DNA from: Deinococcus sp.
GTDB taxonomy: Bacteria; Deinococcota; Deinococci; Deinococcales; Deinococcaceae
NCBI GenBank assembly: GCA_018260375.1
Contig: JAGLBF010000050.1
Span: 1-16,477, forward strand
Reading direction: 5' to 3'
Length of the DNA stretch: 16,477 nt
The notes beneath the pieces were generated by a model. The model did no database searches. It had not been told where the DNA came from and saw nothing but the letters and a program-made list of their open reading frames with translations. Position numbers and translations under genes: made by a program. Each line of letters begins with the position of its first letter. The stretch's first letter is position 1. Shown here piece after piece: positions 8,211 to 14,439 of the stretch.

Positions 8211-8813
8211 ATGGATTCACTCTCACTGCGCGAGCAGCAAAAAGAAAAGCGGCGTGCGCGTATTTATAACGTAGCGATAGAACTATTTAAGCAACAGGGT
8301 TTTCAGGGCACGACCGCTACTGATATTGCAAGAGCGTCTAACATTTCGCGTGGCACCTTTTTTAACTACTATCCTTACAAAGAAGCAGTGCTCTTAGACT
8401 ACGGCGCGCAGATTATGAAGCGGCTCTATCAGCATGCCCACGCTCGACTACAAGAACAAGCGCCGCCGATTACGGTGCTACACGAAGTCTGGCAGTGCCT
8501 TGCTGAAGAGTCTTCACAGGAGCGCGACCTGATACCGCCCCTGGCGTACGAGGTGATGAATCCCAACCCCGAACGCGCCCGTACCGCGTACCAGGCCTTG
8601 CCGCTGAGCCGCATTATTGAACTTATTCTGCGCCCCATGCAGCAGACGGGACAGCTCCGCAGCGACCTGAGTTTACAGCGGATGAGCAACCTCATCGCTG
8701 ATACCTATCTCATCGTGGCGCTGCGCTGGAGTTCGTACGGCTCAGAGCGCAGCTTACAAGAAGAGATGAGCTTAACCCTTAAGTTCTTGATGGAGGGTGT
8801 GTTAAAAAGGTAG
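8211..8813 (+). CDS. TetR/AcrR-family transcriptional regulator
   Basis: A 200-residue repressor-type protein. The N-terminal DNA-binding domain is clear: a basic leader (KEKRRARIYNVAIELFKQQG), then the helix-turn-helix GTTATDIARASNISRGTFFNYYPYKEAVL (33-61), where the FFNYYPYKE segment is a TetR hallmark. The C-terminal part (about 65-195) is helical and of the general ligand-binding type; the ligand cannot be predicted. The ATG at 8211 has no Shine-Dalgarno. No efflux pump or enzyme gene adjoins it as an obvious target, and no inverted-repeat operator stands out in its upstream 190 bp, so its regulon is unknown. Confidence 0.9.
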   Translation: MDSLSLREQQKEKRRARIYNVAIELFKQQGFQGTTATDIARASNISRGTFFNYYPYKEAVLLDYGAQIMKRLYQHAHARLQEQAPPITVLHEVWQCLAEESSQERDLIPPLAYEVMNPNPERARTAYQALPLSRIIELILRPMQQTGQLRSDLSLQRMSNLIADTYLIVALRWSSYGSERSLQEEMSLTLKFLMEGVLKR

Positions 8814-8890
8814 ACAGATGGTGGGTGATGGGTGGTGTGCTGGCTCTCTAACTGCTTTGAGCACCAACTGTCTTGAATGACAACTGTATT

Positions 8891-9025
8891 ATACGGATTC
8901 CGATTGATTTGGCGTACTTCCGAATTAATCCGAGCGGATGCGAGTGGGAACAGCATACGGACTGTGCGGTATGGAGCCGCAGGCGGCGCTTTTCCGACTG
9001 TGGTGGAATTTAGCGCAGTCCGTAT
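8891..9025 (+). repeat. 135-bp composite inverted-repeat element (64 + 71 bp modules)
   Basis: Full copy. It starts with ATACGGATTCCG and ends in GCGCAGTCCGTAT. The 64-bp module (8891-8954) carries arms 8902-8909 and 8923-8930 around a 13-nt loop (8910-8922). The 71-bp module (8955-9025) begins with its own ATACGGACTGTGC and ends with the complementary terminus. It is nearly identical over its whole length to the inverted copy at 13462-13596. No coding capacity; it would have to be moved in trans. Confidence 0.92.
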
Positions 9026-9070
9026 TAATGCCTTGGGTATGGCCCCATAGCACTCACAATAGTCCAAAAG

Positions 9071-9109
9071 AAAAGGGGGGCCTACCATTCATAGGTAGGC
9101 CCCCCTTTG
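9071..9109. terminator. Bidirectional rho-independent terminator of rplY
   Basis: A perfect 12-bp stem (9075-9086 with 9094-9105) and a 7-nt loop, GC-rich at the base. Read on the minus strand it is followed by TTTTCTTTT, so it ends rplY transcripts best; in the plus direction only three T follow. Confidence 0.9.
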
Positions 9110-9120
9110 TACACAGGTTT

Positions 9121-9191
9121 ATACGGACTGTGCGCTAGGGCAGTGCAGGAGGCACTGTTCTGATTGTGCTGCCAGAAAGCGCACTCCGTAT
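9121..9191. repeat. Stand-alone 71-bp inverted-repeat element
   Basis: Exactly 71 bp, with terminal inverted repeats ATACGGACTGTGCGC and GCGCACTCCGTAT and an internal hairpin (CAGTGC 9141-9146 with GCACTG 9152-9157). It has the same length and the same first 14 bases as the 71-bp module at 8955-9025, but its interior has diverged. It lies between the rplY stop codon and the rplY terminator. Confidence 0.9.
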
Positions 9192-9198
9192 CAGAGGA

Positions 9199-9969
9199 TT
9201 ACTTTTGACCACTCTCGCTGCGAGTTTCTTCAGCTTTGTGGTTGTCTTTGTCAAGCTTGCGACCTTCGGTGCCTTCTTTATTAACGCCTTCTTCAGCTTC
9301 GGTGGCGGTCTCGGCCTTGGCTTCTTCTACGCTGGCTTCACCTTCTAGCACAGCTTCAGCGGCTTCTGGGCTGAGTTCACCAGCAGCAATCAGGCCAGCC
9401 ACCTGGGCGGCTTGGGTTTCGGCTTCCAGCTCCTCGCTGCTCAGGCGTGGGGGCAGCACACTGATAACGACCGTGTCAGCGTCTACGGCGAGCGTGCAGC
9501 CTTGCGGCAGGGGCACTTGACCCGCAGTCACATGGTCGCCAATATTCAGCTTGCTTACGTCTACCACCAGTTCCTGAGGAATACGGCGGGGGCCAGGAGC
9601 GATGATGCTGAGGTTGTGTACTACGGTGTCAAGCAAGCCACCGTAGATTTCGCCTTGGCTGCGGCCCTGGGTGTGTACGGGCACTGCTACTTCAATAGGC
9701 TCGCCGTAGGTCACCATGTAAAAGTCAATGTGGATTGGCACGCGCTTGCGCTTGTCCATCTGCACGCTTTTGACCAGTGCGGGGAAGGTTTCGCTGCCCT
9801 CTATGGTGATGTCAAACAGTCCTGTCAGGCCGTGGGCACGAAAAGCACGGTCAAAGGCTTTGCGGTCAAGGGCAAAGGAAACATTGTGTTCTTTGTTGTA
9901 GGCAACGGCGGGAATCTGGCTGTCGAGCAGTTTGCCCTGGGTTTCTCTGGTGGTGGCTTTCAGTTCCAT
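9199..9969 (-). CDS. rplY: Ribosomal protein bL25, CTC (general stress protein) form
   Basis: Binds 5S rRNA in the large ribosomal subunit. The 256-residue protein is much longer than E. coli L25. Residues 1-88 are the L25 domain, 90-175 the second beta-rich domain of the CTC/TL5 form, and 176-256 a third part: a predicted helical segment (SSEELEAETQAAQVAGLIAA) followed by a low-complexity tail rich in Glu, Ala and Lys. A three-domain CTC is known from Deinococcus radiodurans, where the extra domain reaches towards the A site, so this gene is the best lineage marker in the window. The ATG at 9969 is chosen because GGAGG lies 8 bases upstream; an ATG at 9984 overlaps that site. The gene is single, with its own terminator at 9071-9109, separated from the stop by a 71-bp repeat. 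Confidence 0.93.
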   Translation of the reverse strand: MELKATTRETQGKLLDSQIPAVAYNKEHNVSFALDRKAFDRAFRAHGLTGLFDITIEGSETFPALVKSVQMDKRKRVPIHIDFYMVTYGEPIEVAVPVHTQGRSQGEIYGGLLDTVVHNLSIIAPGPRRIPQELVVDVSKLNIGDHVTAGQVPLPQGCTLAVDADTVVISVLPPRLSSEELEAETQAAQVAGLIAAGELSPEAAEAVLEGEASVEEAKAETATEAEEGVNKEGTEGRKLDKDNHKAEETRSESGQK

Positions 9970-10111
9970 GTGGGTGTCCTCCATGCCAACGGGTGTGGCA
10001 ATGTGTATTTCTGTGCGGTGCGCCGTCTACGCTCACGCCTGGGTTTTCGCCCTGGGCTGGCTGGCTTGCAAAAGTAACCCAGCGGGGGGCGGCACACCGT
10101 GCAACTTTAAC

Positions 10112-10143
10112 AGTGTAGCAAATACTGGGCGCATGCGTGTCAA
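10112..10143 (-). promoter_or_regulatory. Candidate rplY promoter
   Basis: On the minus strand TTGACA (10143-10138) and an extended -10, TGCTACACT (TACACT at 10117-10112). The spacer is 20 bp, longer than ideal, but the TG extension may compensate. It would give a leader of about 135 nt. Confidence 0.35.
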
Positions 10144-10185
10144 GGTCAAGCAAGCAAAGTCAATCAAGGCCCATTAAGGTCAATC
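10142..10185. repeat. Three short direct repeats upstream of rplY
   Basis: AAGGTCAAGC (10142), AAAGTCAATC (10156) and AAGGTCAATC (10176) are near-copies, 14 and 20 bp apart. On the minus strand each reads TTGACYTT, so they may be alternative -35 boxes or sites for a regulator. Confidence 0.35.
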
Positions 10186-10260
10186 TAAGACCAAGTGCGT
10201 GTCTTGGCGGTCAGGCTGATGGGTGCGGGCACGCCTCTGTGGCCACCCCGCGCCCAATAT

Positions 10261-10289
10261 TTGACAAATGCCCCTGCAGCCCTTAAGAT
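10261..10289 (+). promoter_or_regulatory. Strong sigma70-type promoter upstream of tRNA-Asp
   Basis: TTGACA (10261-10266), a 17-bp spacer and TAAGAT (10284-10289). This is the best promoter match in the window. Transcription would start near 10296, giving about 100 nt before the tRNA. A second TTGACC at 10352-10357 has no good -10. Confidence 0.65.
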
Positions 10290-10325
10290 TTAATGCGCTT
10301 TGCTGCTGTGCCGTTTATCATGCTC

Positions 10326-10357
10326 GGTCAAACACAATTGAACTAAAGGTGTTGACC
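10326..10357 (+). other. Hairpin in tRNA-Asp leader
   Basis: GGTCAAACAC (10326-10335) pairs with GTGTTGACC (10349-10357) through a 9-bp stem with one bulged A and a 13-nt loop. It lies between the promoter and the tRNA. It could be part of a processed leader, a small RNA or an operator. Confidence 0.4.
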
Positions 10358-10397
10358 CGTCAGTAGTACAGGAGCAGTGATGTACCAGCGTTGTGTT

Positions 10398-10474
<77 letters not shown>

Positions 10475-10478
10475 AGAT

Positions 10479-10520
10479 AAGAAGGCCTTTTCTGTAATGG
10501 AGAAGGTCTTTTTGCTTTTC
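10479..10520 (+). terminator. Terminator of tRNA-Asp
   Basis: AAGGCCTTTTCT (10482-10494 region) pairs with AGAAGGTCTT (10501-10510) through a stem with a two-base bulge and one G-T pair, followed by TTTTTGCTTTT on the plus strand, six bases after the tRNA CCA. Confidence 0.6.
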
Positions 10521-10558
10521 ACCTGTTGCTCGCTACGGCGTTTCAGGGCTGAGTGCTG

Positions 10559-10696
10559 ATACGGACTGCGCTTTATTGCAGCACAGCCGGGAAGGTGCCG
10601 CCTGTGCTGCGCTACCGTGAAATGCGTACTTGTTCCTGTCTACGTCTCCTTCACCACGTGCTTAACAAGAACAAAGTCAGACGTCAAACTCCGTAC
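10559..10696 (+). repeat. Type B intergenic repeat element, near full length
   Basis: Starts with ATACGGACTGCG and probably ends at ACTCCGTAC (10688-10696), which matches the start in reverse complement at 7 of 9 bases. It has a perfect 9-bp hairpin (10578-10586 with 10602-10610), then GCTACCGTGAAATGCGT (10611-10627), then a region matching the copies at 2300 and 6921. The right end directly abuts the DoxX-like stop codon (10697-10699). Confidence 0.75.
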
Positions 10697-11125
10697 TTAC
10701 TTCTTGGTACTCCACAGCGCCGCCGCTACCAGTACAGGCTGAAAAAACAGCCGCCCTAGCCGTTTTTGGTCAGTGTCTAGCCCAAAAGCGTCTTTGTGTC
10801 CTAGGTACTGCGCGATATTTCCCGGAAAGACCGCTATAAAAAAGGCTGCCAGCAGCTTGCCAAAGGTCTGCCGCTGTGGTTGGGGGAGGGTCAGTAGCGC
10901 CGCGCCCAGGCCAATTTCTACCACGCCTGAAGCCAGCACCACCCAGTCTTTGCTGACGGGCAGTACTTCGGTGAGCGTGTCAGGTACCTGCGCCTGAAAG
11001 TCCTCGCGTGCAAAGGTGAGGTGGCCCACCCCGGCCAACACCATAAAGCTGCCCATCAGCAGGCGGGCGGCGTTTTGATACTTCTCAGGACGCTGTTTGG
11101 TCATGTGTTTATTCGTAGTCTTCAT
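10697..11125 (-). CDS. DoxX-like family membrane protein
   Basis: A 142-residue inner-membrane protein with four hydrophobic segments (about 20-37, 61-80, 88-105 and 126-139). The pattern GVGHLTFAREDFQ (32-44), ASGVVEIGLGAALL (65-78) and the AVFPGNIAQYL segment (98-108) is typical of the DoxX-like group of small four-helix proteins, whose biochemical role is mostly unknown. It has a charged N-terminus and ends in Ser-Thr-Lys-Lys. The ATG at 11125 has no Shine-Dalgarno; TACAAT on the minus strand (11140-11135) lies nine bases upstream and would give a near-leaderless message. The next in-frame ATG, at 11104, is an alternative. It is divergent from speA over 180 bp. The repeat element beginning at its stop codon leaves no visible terminator. 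Confidence 0.8.
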   Translation of the reverse strand: MKTTNKHMTKQRPEKYQNAARLLMGSFMVLAGVGHLTFAREDFQAQVPDTLTEVLPVSKDWVVLASGVVEIGLGAALLTLPQPQRQTFGKLLAAFFIAVFPGNIAQYLGHKDAFGLDTDQKRLGRLFFQPVLVAAALWSTKK

Positions 11126-11205
11126 CGTTACCGTATTGTACGGCTTGCTTGGGCGCTTTGGGCTTGACCTTGATACCTGCCCTACAAAAGCGGGTTATTA
11201 TGCTG

Positions 11206-11244
11206 AGCGGTTTCGCACGGCGTGGTTACTTACTTGGAAACGCT
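11206..11244 (+). other. Hairpin in speA leader
   Basis: AGCGGTTTC (11206-11214) pairs with GAAACGCT (11237-11244), an 8-bp stem with one bulged G, in the probable 5' untranslated region of speA. A possible -10, TATTAT (11196-11201), overlaps its upstream side, with TTGATA at 11170-11175 at a long spacing. A regulatory role is only a guess. Confidence 0.25.
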
Positions 11245-11305
11245 CTAGGTTGTTGACTACCCCGCGCACGGCGAGCCTCAGCTGTACCTCAGGAGGAATT
11301 CGCCC

Positions 11306-13213
11306 ATGAAAGCAGACAAATTTAGCGTGACCGAAGCCGCCGAACTCTACTCTATTCCCAACTGGTCGGGGGGTTGGTTTAGGGTCAATGATGACGGTGA
11401 AATGGAAGTAACGCCGTCGCCAGGCCTGAGCGTGGTGATCAAGGACGTGGTAGACGAACTGGTGGAACGCGGTGAAAGCATGCCTTTTATTCTGCGCTTT
11501 CCACAAGTGCTGGCAGGACGTGTTAAGCAGCTTAACGAAAGCTTTCACAAAGCCATCGATGAGTACAACTATAAGGGTGCGTACCAGGGTGTGTTTCCCA
11601 TCAAGGTGAACCAGCGCCGTTTGGTGGTCGAAAGCATCGCCCAGGCGGGCTACCAGTACGCTCACGGGCTAGAGGCAGGCTCTAAAGCGGAGCTGGCGCT
11701 GTGCCTGGCCCAAAAGATGCATCCTGACGCGCTGCTGTGCTGCAACGGATTTAAGGATGACGGATTTATTAAGCTGGCGCTGTGGGGCCGCAGTCTGGGC
11801 AAAAACGTGGTGATCACCATTGAAAAATTCAGCGAGCTAGAGCGTATCCTCAAGCAAGCCCGTGCGCTGGGAGTCAAGCCTGCCATCGGGGTGCGCTTTA
11901 AGCTGCACGCACGCGGCTCTGGTCAGTGGGAAGAGTCGGGTGGCGACCAGGCCAAGTTTGGCCTCAACGCCTATGAGTTGCTGCAAGTCGTTGAGCGCCT
12001 CAAAGAAGAGAACATGCTCGACTCGCTGGTGATGTTGCACACCCACATCGGCTCGCAAATTACTGACATTCGCCGCATCAAAGTAGCAGTACGCGAAGCC
12101 ACCCAAACCTATGCCGGCTTGATGGCGGCGGGGGCGAGTCTCAAGTACCTCAATATCGGTGGCGGCCTGGGTGTGGACTATGACGGCTCCAAAACCACCT
12201 TTTATGCCTCTACCAACTACACCCTCGCCGAATACGCCGCTGACGTAGTTTATACTGTGCAGGAAGTTTGTAAGGCCCGCCAGGTTGCTGAGCCGACCAT
12301 TATCAGTGAGTCGGGCCGCGCCCTGACCGCTCACCACTCGGTGCTGATCGTGCCTGTGGTAGATGTGACTGGCCCCACCCGAAACCTGCAAGATATCCCG
12401 CCTGCGAGCGAAGACACCCATCAGATTGTCAAAGACCTGGAAGACGTCTTAGAAAACATCACCACCCGCAACTACCGCGAAATGTACAACGACGCGGTGG
12501 GCGACAAGCAAACCCTGCATAACCTCTTTGACCTGGGCTACGTGTCGTTGCCTGACCGCGCGCGCGGCGAAGCGCTGTTCAACGCCATTTTGCGCAAAGT
12601 TGCCAAGATGGTCAGCGGCGAAAAATACGTCCCTGACGAGTTAGAAGACTTGCAAAAGGTATTGGCAGACAAGTACATCTGTAACTTTTCGCTGTTTCAA
12701 AGCTTGCCCGATAACTGGGCGATACAAGCTCTCTTTCCCATCATACCCCTCTCGCGGCTCGACGAAAAACCCACGCGTCAGGCCACACTGGTGGATATCA
12801 CTTGCGACAGCGACGGCAAGATAGAAAAATTTATTGACCTGCGTGATGTGCGGGCCACCTTGCCGCTGCACGAGCCAGGCGACGAGCCGTACTATCTGGG
12901 CATCTTTCTGGCGGGGGCCTACCAGGACGTGCTGGGCAGCGCCCATAACCTCTTTGGCAAGGTCAGTGAAGCGCACGTTACGGTGCGTTCGGGTGGCCGT
13001 TATCACATAGACCTCTTTGTGCGTGGGCAAAAAGCACGCCGCATGATCGAGTCTATGGGCTACGAAGAAGGGATGCTGCGCGAAAGCATTGAAGACCAGG
13101 CCGACGAAGCCATCAAAGAAGGCTGGCTTACTGACCAGCAAGAAGTAGAGATGCTCGAAGATTACGGCGAGGAGCTGCTGGGCTACACCTACCTGGAATA
13201 CGAAGAGATTTGA
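11306..13213 (+). CDS. speA: Biosynthetic arginine decarboxylase SpeA
   Basis: A PLP enzyme of the alanine-racemase fold that decarboxylates arginine to agmatine, the entry to putrescine and spermidine synthesis. The 635-residue protein is a little shorter than E. coli SpeA (658). The PLP lysine is Lys100 in VFPIKVNQ; MLHTHIGSQ (243-251) and the glycine-rich GGGLGVDYDGS (285-295) bind cofactor phosphate and substrate; EPTIISESGRA is present, and the catalytic cysteine region is VDITCDSDG (Cys500). The ending YLGIFLAGAYQDVLGSAHNLFG is characteristic of the family. The ATG at 11306 has AGGAGG (11291-11296) nine bases upstream. No agmatinase or other polyamine gene follows. The gene ends in a 596-bp gap without a convincing terminator (only a 5-bp stem, GCAAG/CTTGC, near 13222). 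Confidence 0.96.
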   Translation: MKADKFSVTEAAELYSIPNWSGGWFRVNDDGEMEVTPSPGLSVVIKDVVDELVERGESMPFILRFPQVLAGRVKQLNESFHKAIDEYNYKGAYQGVFPIKVNQRRLVVESIAQAGYQYAHGLEAGSKAELALCLAQKMHPDALLCCNGFKDDGFIKLALWGRSLGKNVVITIEKFSELERILKQARALGVKPAIGVRFKLHARGSGQWEESGGDQAKFGLNAYELLQVVERLKEENMLDSLVMLHTHIGSQITDIRRIKVAVREATQTYAGLMAAGASLKYLNIGGGLGVDYDGSKTTFYASTNYTLAEYAADVVYTVQEVCKARQVAEPTIISESGRALTAHHSVLIVPVVDVTGPTRNLQDIPPASEDTHQIVKDLEDVLENITTRNYREMYNDAVGDKQTLHNLFDLGYVSLPDRARGEALFNAILRKVAKMVSGEKYVPDELEDLQKVLADKYICNFSLFQSLPDNWAIQALFPIIPLSRLDEKPTRQATLVDITCDSDGKIEKFIDLRDVRATLPLHEPGDEPYYLGIFLAGAYQDVLGSAHNLFGKVSEAHVTVRSGGRYHIDLFVRGQKARRMIESMGYEEGMLRESIEDQADEAIKEGWLTDQQEVEMLEDYGEELLGYTYLEYEEI

Positions 13214-13330
13214 GGCTGAGGCAAGTGAACGGCTTGCTGATCTGTAGCAGCTGATGTTATTCACTTCGGGCGCAGATAGTGTCAGATCAGTGAAAGAATT
13301 GCCACTATCCAAACTGATGCCAAATTAAAG

Positions 13331-13453
13331 GTGAGGGATGTTTGGGCGATCTGGGCCACAATAGCCTCTGGTATTGGCATTGTGCACGTTGGCCCGTTTA
13401 GTCTTTTGGCTGTACTGTTGCTAACCTTTTTGATAGAGCTTAGATATGGTTGA
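13331..13453 (+). CDS. Possible small membrane protein or gene remnant, 40 aa
   Basis: A 40-codon frame from GTG to TGA that encodes one strong hydrophobic segment (about 22-35, PFSLLAVLLLTFLI), a Trp-rich N-terminal half, and the polar end ELRYG. The frame stays open upstream to 13279 and reads like protein there too (CQISERIATIQTDAKLK), but without a standard start codon, so this may be the 3' remnant of a longer gene. AAAG precedes the GTG without spacing, so initiation is doubtful. I recognise no family. It ends nine bases before the repeat element. Confidence 0.3.
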   Translation: MRDVWAIWATIASGIGIVHVGPFSLLAVLLLTFLIELRYG

Positions 13454-13461
13454 GGTGTGTG

Positions 13462-13596
13462 ATACGGATTCCGCTAAATTCCACCACAGTCGGAAAAGCG
13501 CCGCCTGCGGCTCCATACCGCACAGTCCGTATGCTGTTCCCACTCGCATCCGCCCTGATTGATTTGGCGTACTTCCGAATCAATCGGAATCCGTAT
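13462..13596 (-). repeat. 135-bp composite inverted-repeat element, inverted copy
   Basis: The same 135-bp element as at 8891-9025, in opposite orientation: 64-bp module 13533-13596, 71-bp module 13462-13532. Its outer ends are a perfect 12-bp terminal inverted repeat (ATACGGATTCCG and CGGAATCCGTAT). The arms GATTGATT (13557-13564) and AATCAATC (13578-13585) enclose the 13-nt loop (13565-13577), which is flipped relative to the 8891 copy. Confidence 0.93.
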
Positions 13597-13643
13597 GAGG
13601 CACTATGCTACCGATCCCGGCTTCAACTGTGTTCTACACGCCA

Positions 13644-13708
13644 TGAAAGAAGGCCAGCGGCGTTAGGAAAAATCCCTATCAGGGCATCAATACGGCTAGT
13701 CCTGATAG
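13644..13708. repeat. Fragment of type B repeat plus adjoining hairpin
   Basis: TGAAAGAAGGCCAGC (13644-13658) is the third exact copy of the type B 15-mer, in the orientation of the 6937 copy, with similarity continuing through GGCGT. Just after it, CTATCAGG (13676-13683) and CCTGATAG (13701-13708) form an 8-bp stem whose loop contains ATACGG. The remaining bases to 13809 show nothing further. Confidence 0.6.
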
Positions 13709-13809
13709 CTGATTGCTCTTTCCTCACGGCCTTCACTGATGCCCTGTACCTTATGGCCCTATTAACCTCTACTTACCCACGACGCTCATTTTTATGGTGG
13801 CATAAGGCT

Positions 13810-14160
13810 ATGAATCCAACATCATCACCCGAGTCTACTCAATCGTCCGTGACCTTGCTTCTGCGCGGTGCCTGGAGTGGTCATGTCACTGACCCGCAGC
13901 GGGAGTTTAAAGGCCAGCTAGAAGCACCTTTTGCGGATTTCCCGGCGGGAACAGCGGTGCAAGTGCACTTTGAAGCTCCGCGAGCACGGGTACAGGGCGC
14001 ACAGGAGCATGGCGTGTACGAGTTGCATATTGGCAGGCAGCACTGGAAGCTCTCGGCAATGGTTCACAAGCAAGCTGCTCAGGGTGGCCGCGCCGCACAA
14101 GACGACACCCAGGAAATGGTATGGACAGCGACTCTGCCTTCTGGAGTTTCCTCAAGCTGA
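13810..14160 (+). CDS. Hypothetical protein, 116 aa
   Basis: A 116-residue protein of no family I recognise. It has no signal peptide or membrane segment. After a Ser/Thr-rich start (NPTSSPESTQSS), the middle alternates polar and hydrophobic residues as in beta-strands (SVTLLLRGAWSGHV, TAVQVHFEAPRARVQ, HGVYELHIGRQHWKLSAMV), and the end is Gln/Ala-rich. Base composition and codon use in this part look like the neighbouring genes, which supports it being real. The frame stays open upstream to 13450, but that part runs through the repeat element and is not credible as protein. The ATG at 13810 is chosen on this ground; AAGG lies only two bases before it, so the start is uncertain, and ATG 13753 is an alternative. 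Confidence 0.5.
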   Translation: MNPTSSPESTQSSVTLLLRGAWSGHVTDPQREFKGQLEAPFADFPAGTAVQVHFEAPRARVQGAQEHGVYELHIGRQHWKLSAMVHKQAAQGGRAAQDDTQEMVWTATLPSGVSSS

Positions 14161-14220
14161 CGCACTGATGAGAATTTCCTTCATTCTACTGGGCTAAGCA
14201 GAATGTAATACTACTGAGCA

Positions 14221-14296
14221 TATACTGAATGCCTACTTTGAGGGGAAGAAGATGGTAACAGTAGCGGTGGTCGTAGCGGACTTCTGTAGTCTATGA
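14221..14296 (+). promoter_or_regulatory. Candidate -10 and short leader ORF ahead of the polysaccharide operon
   Basis: TATACT (14221-14226) could be a -10 box, although no -35 is seen. Downstream, AGGGG (14241-14245) stands six bases before an ATG (14252) that opens a 14-codon frame, MVTVAVVVADFCSL, with five valines, ending at 14296. It may be a leader peptide or chance. Confidence 0.25.
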
Positions 14297-14311
14297 GGAA
14301 GGGAGTAAAAT

Positions 14312-14325
14312 CTCATGGTCATGAG
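14312..14325. promoter_or_regulatory. Inverted repeat, possible operator of wzc
   Basis: CTCATG and CATGAG separated by GT form a 14-bp inverted repeat about 115 bp upstream of the wzc start, in AT-rich DNA. It has the size of a typical regulator half-site pair, but no partner can be named. Confidence 0.3.
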
Positions 14326-14332
14326 TAACATA

Positions 14333-14379
14333 TGCTAGCTTCATAAAGTGCCTTTAGTAATACAATATTTTTGCTAGCA
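14333..14379 (+). other. Nested hairpin in wzc upstream region
   Basis: TGCTAGC (14333-14339) and GCTAGCA (14373-14379) are inverted copies. Within their 33-nt loop TAAAG (14344-14348) pairs with CTTTA (14352-14356). TACAAT (14361-14366), a good -10 match, lies inside the loop, so this may be a promoter flanked by sites rather than an RNA fold. Confidence 0.3.
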
Positions 14380-14439
14380 GGATATAGATATAAAAGAGCG
14401 GTGCAGCGGCTTACGGCTCACCCTAAATTGGAGTTTTGT

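Noticed and set aside
8705..9088. 127-codon minus-strand frame
   Set aside because: Most of it is translated repeat element and the rest is antisense to the TetR gene.
9412..10077. 221-codon plus-strand frame
   Set aside because: Antisense to rplY; no family features and no Shine-Dalgarno.
12641..13312. 223-codon minus-strand frame
   Set aside because: Antisense to the 3' end of speA, with no recognisable motifs.
13450..13809. Upstream extension of the hypothetical protein at 13810
   Set aside because: The frame runs through the 135-bp element and the type B fragment; the residues are translated repeat, and the same peptide appears wherever the element is read in that frame.
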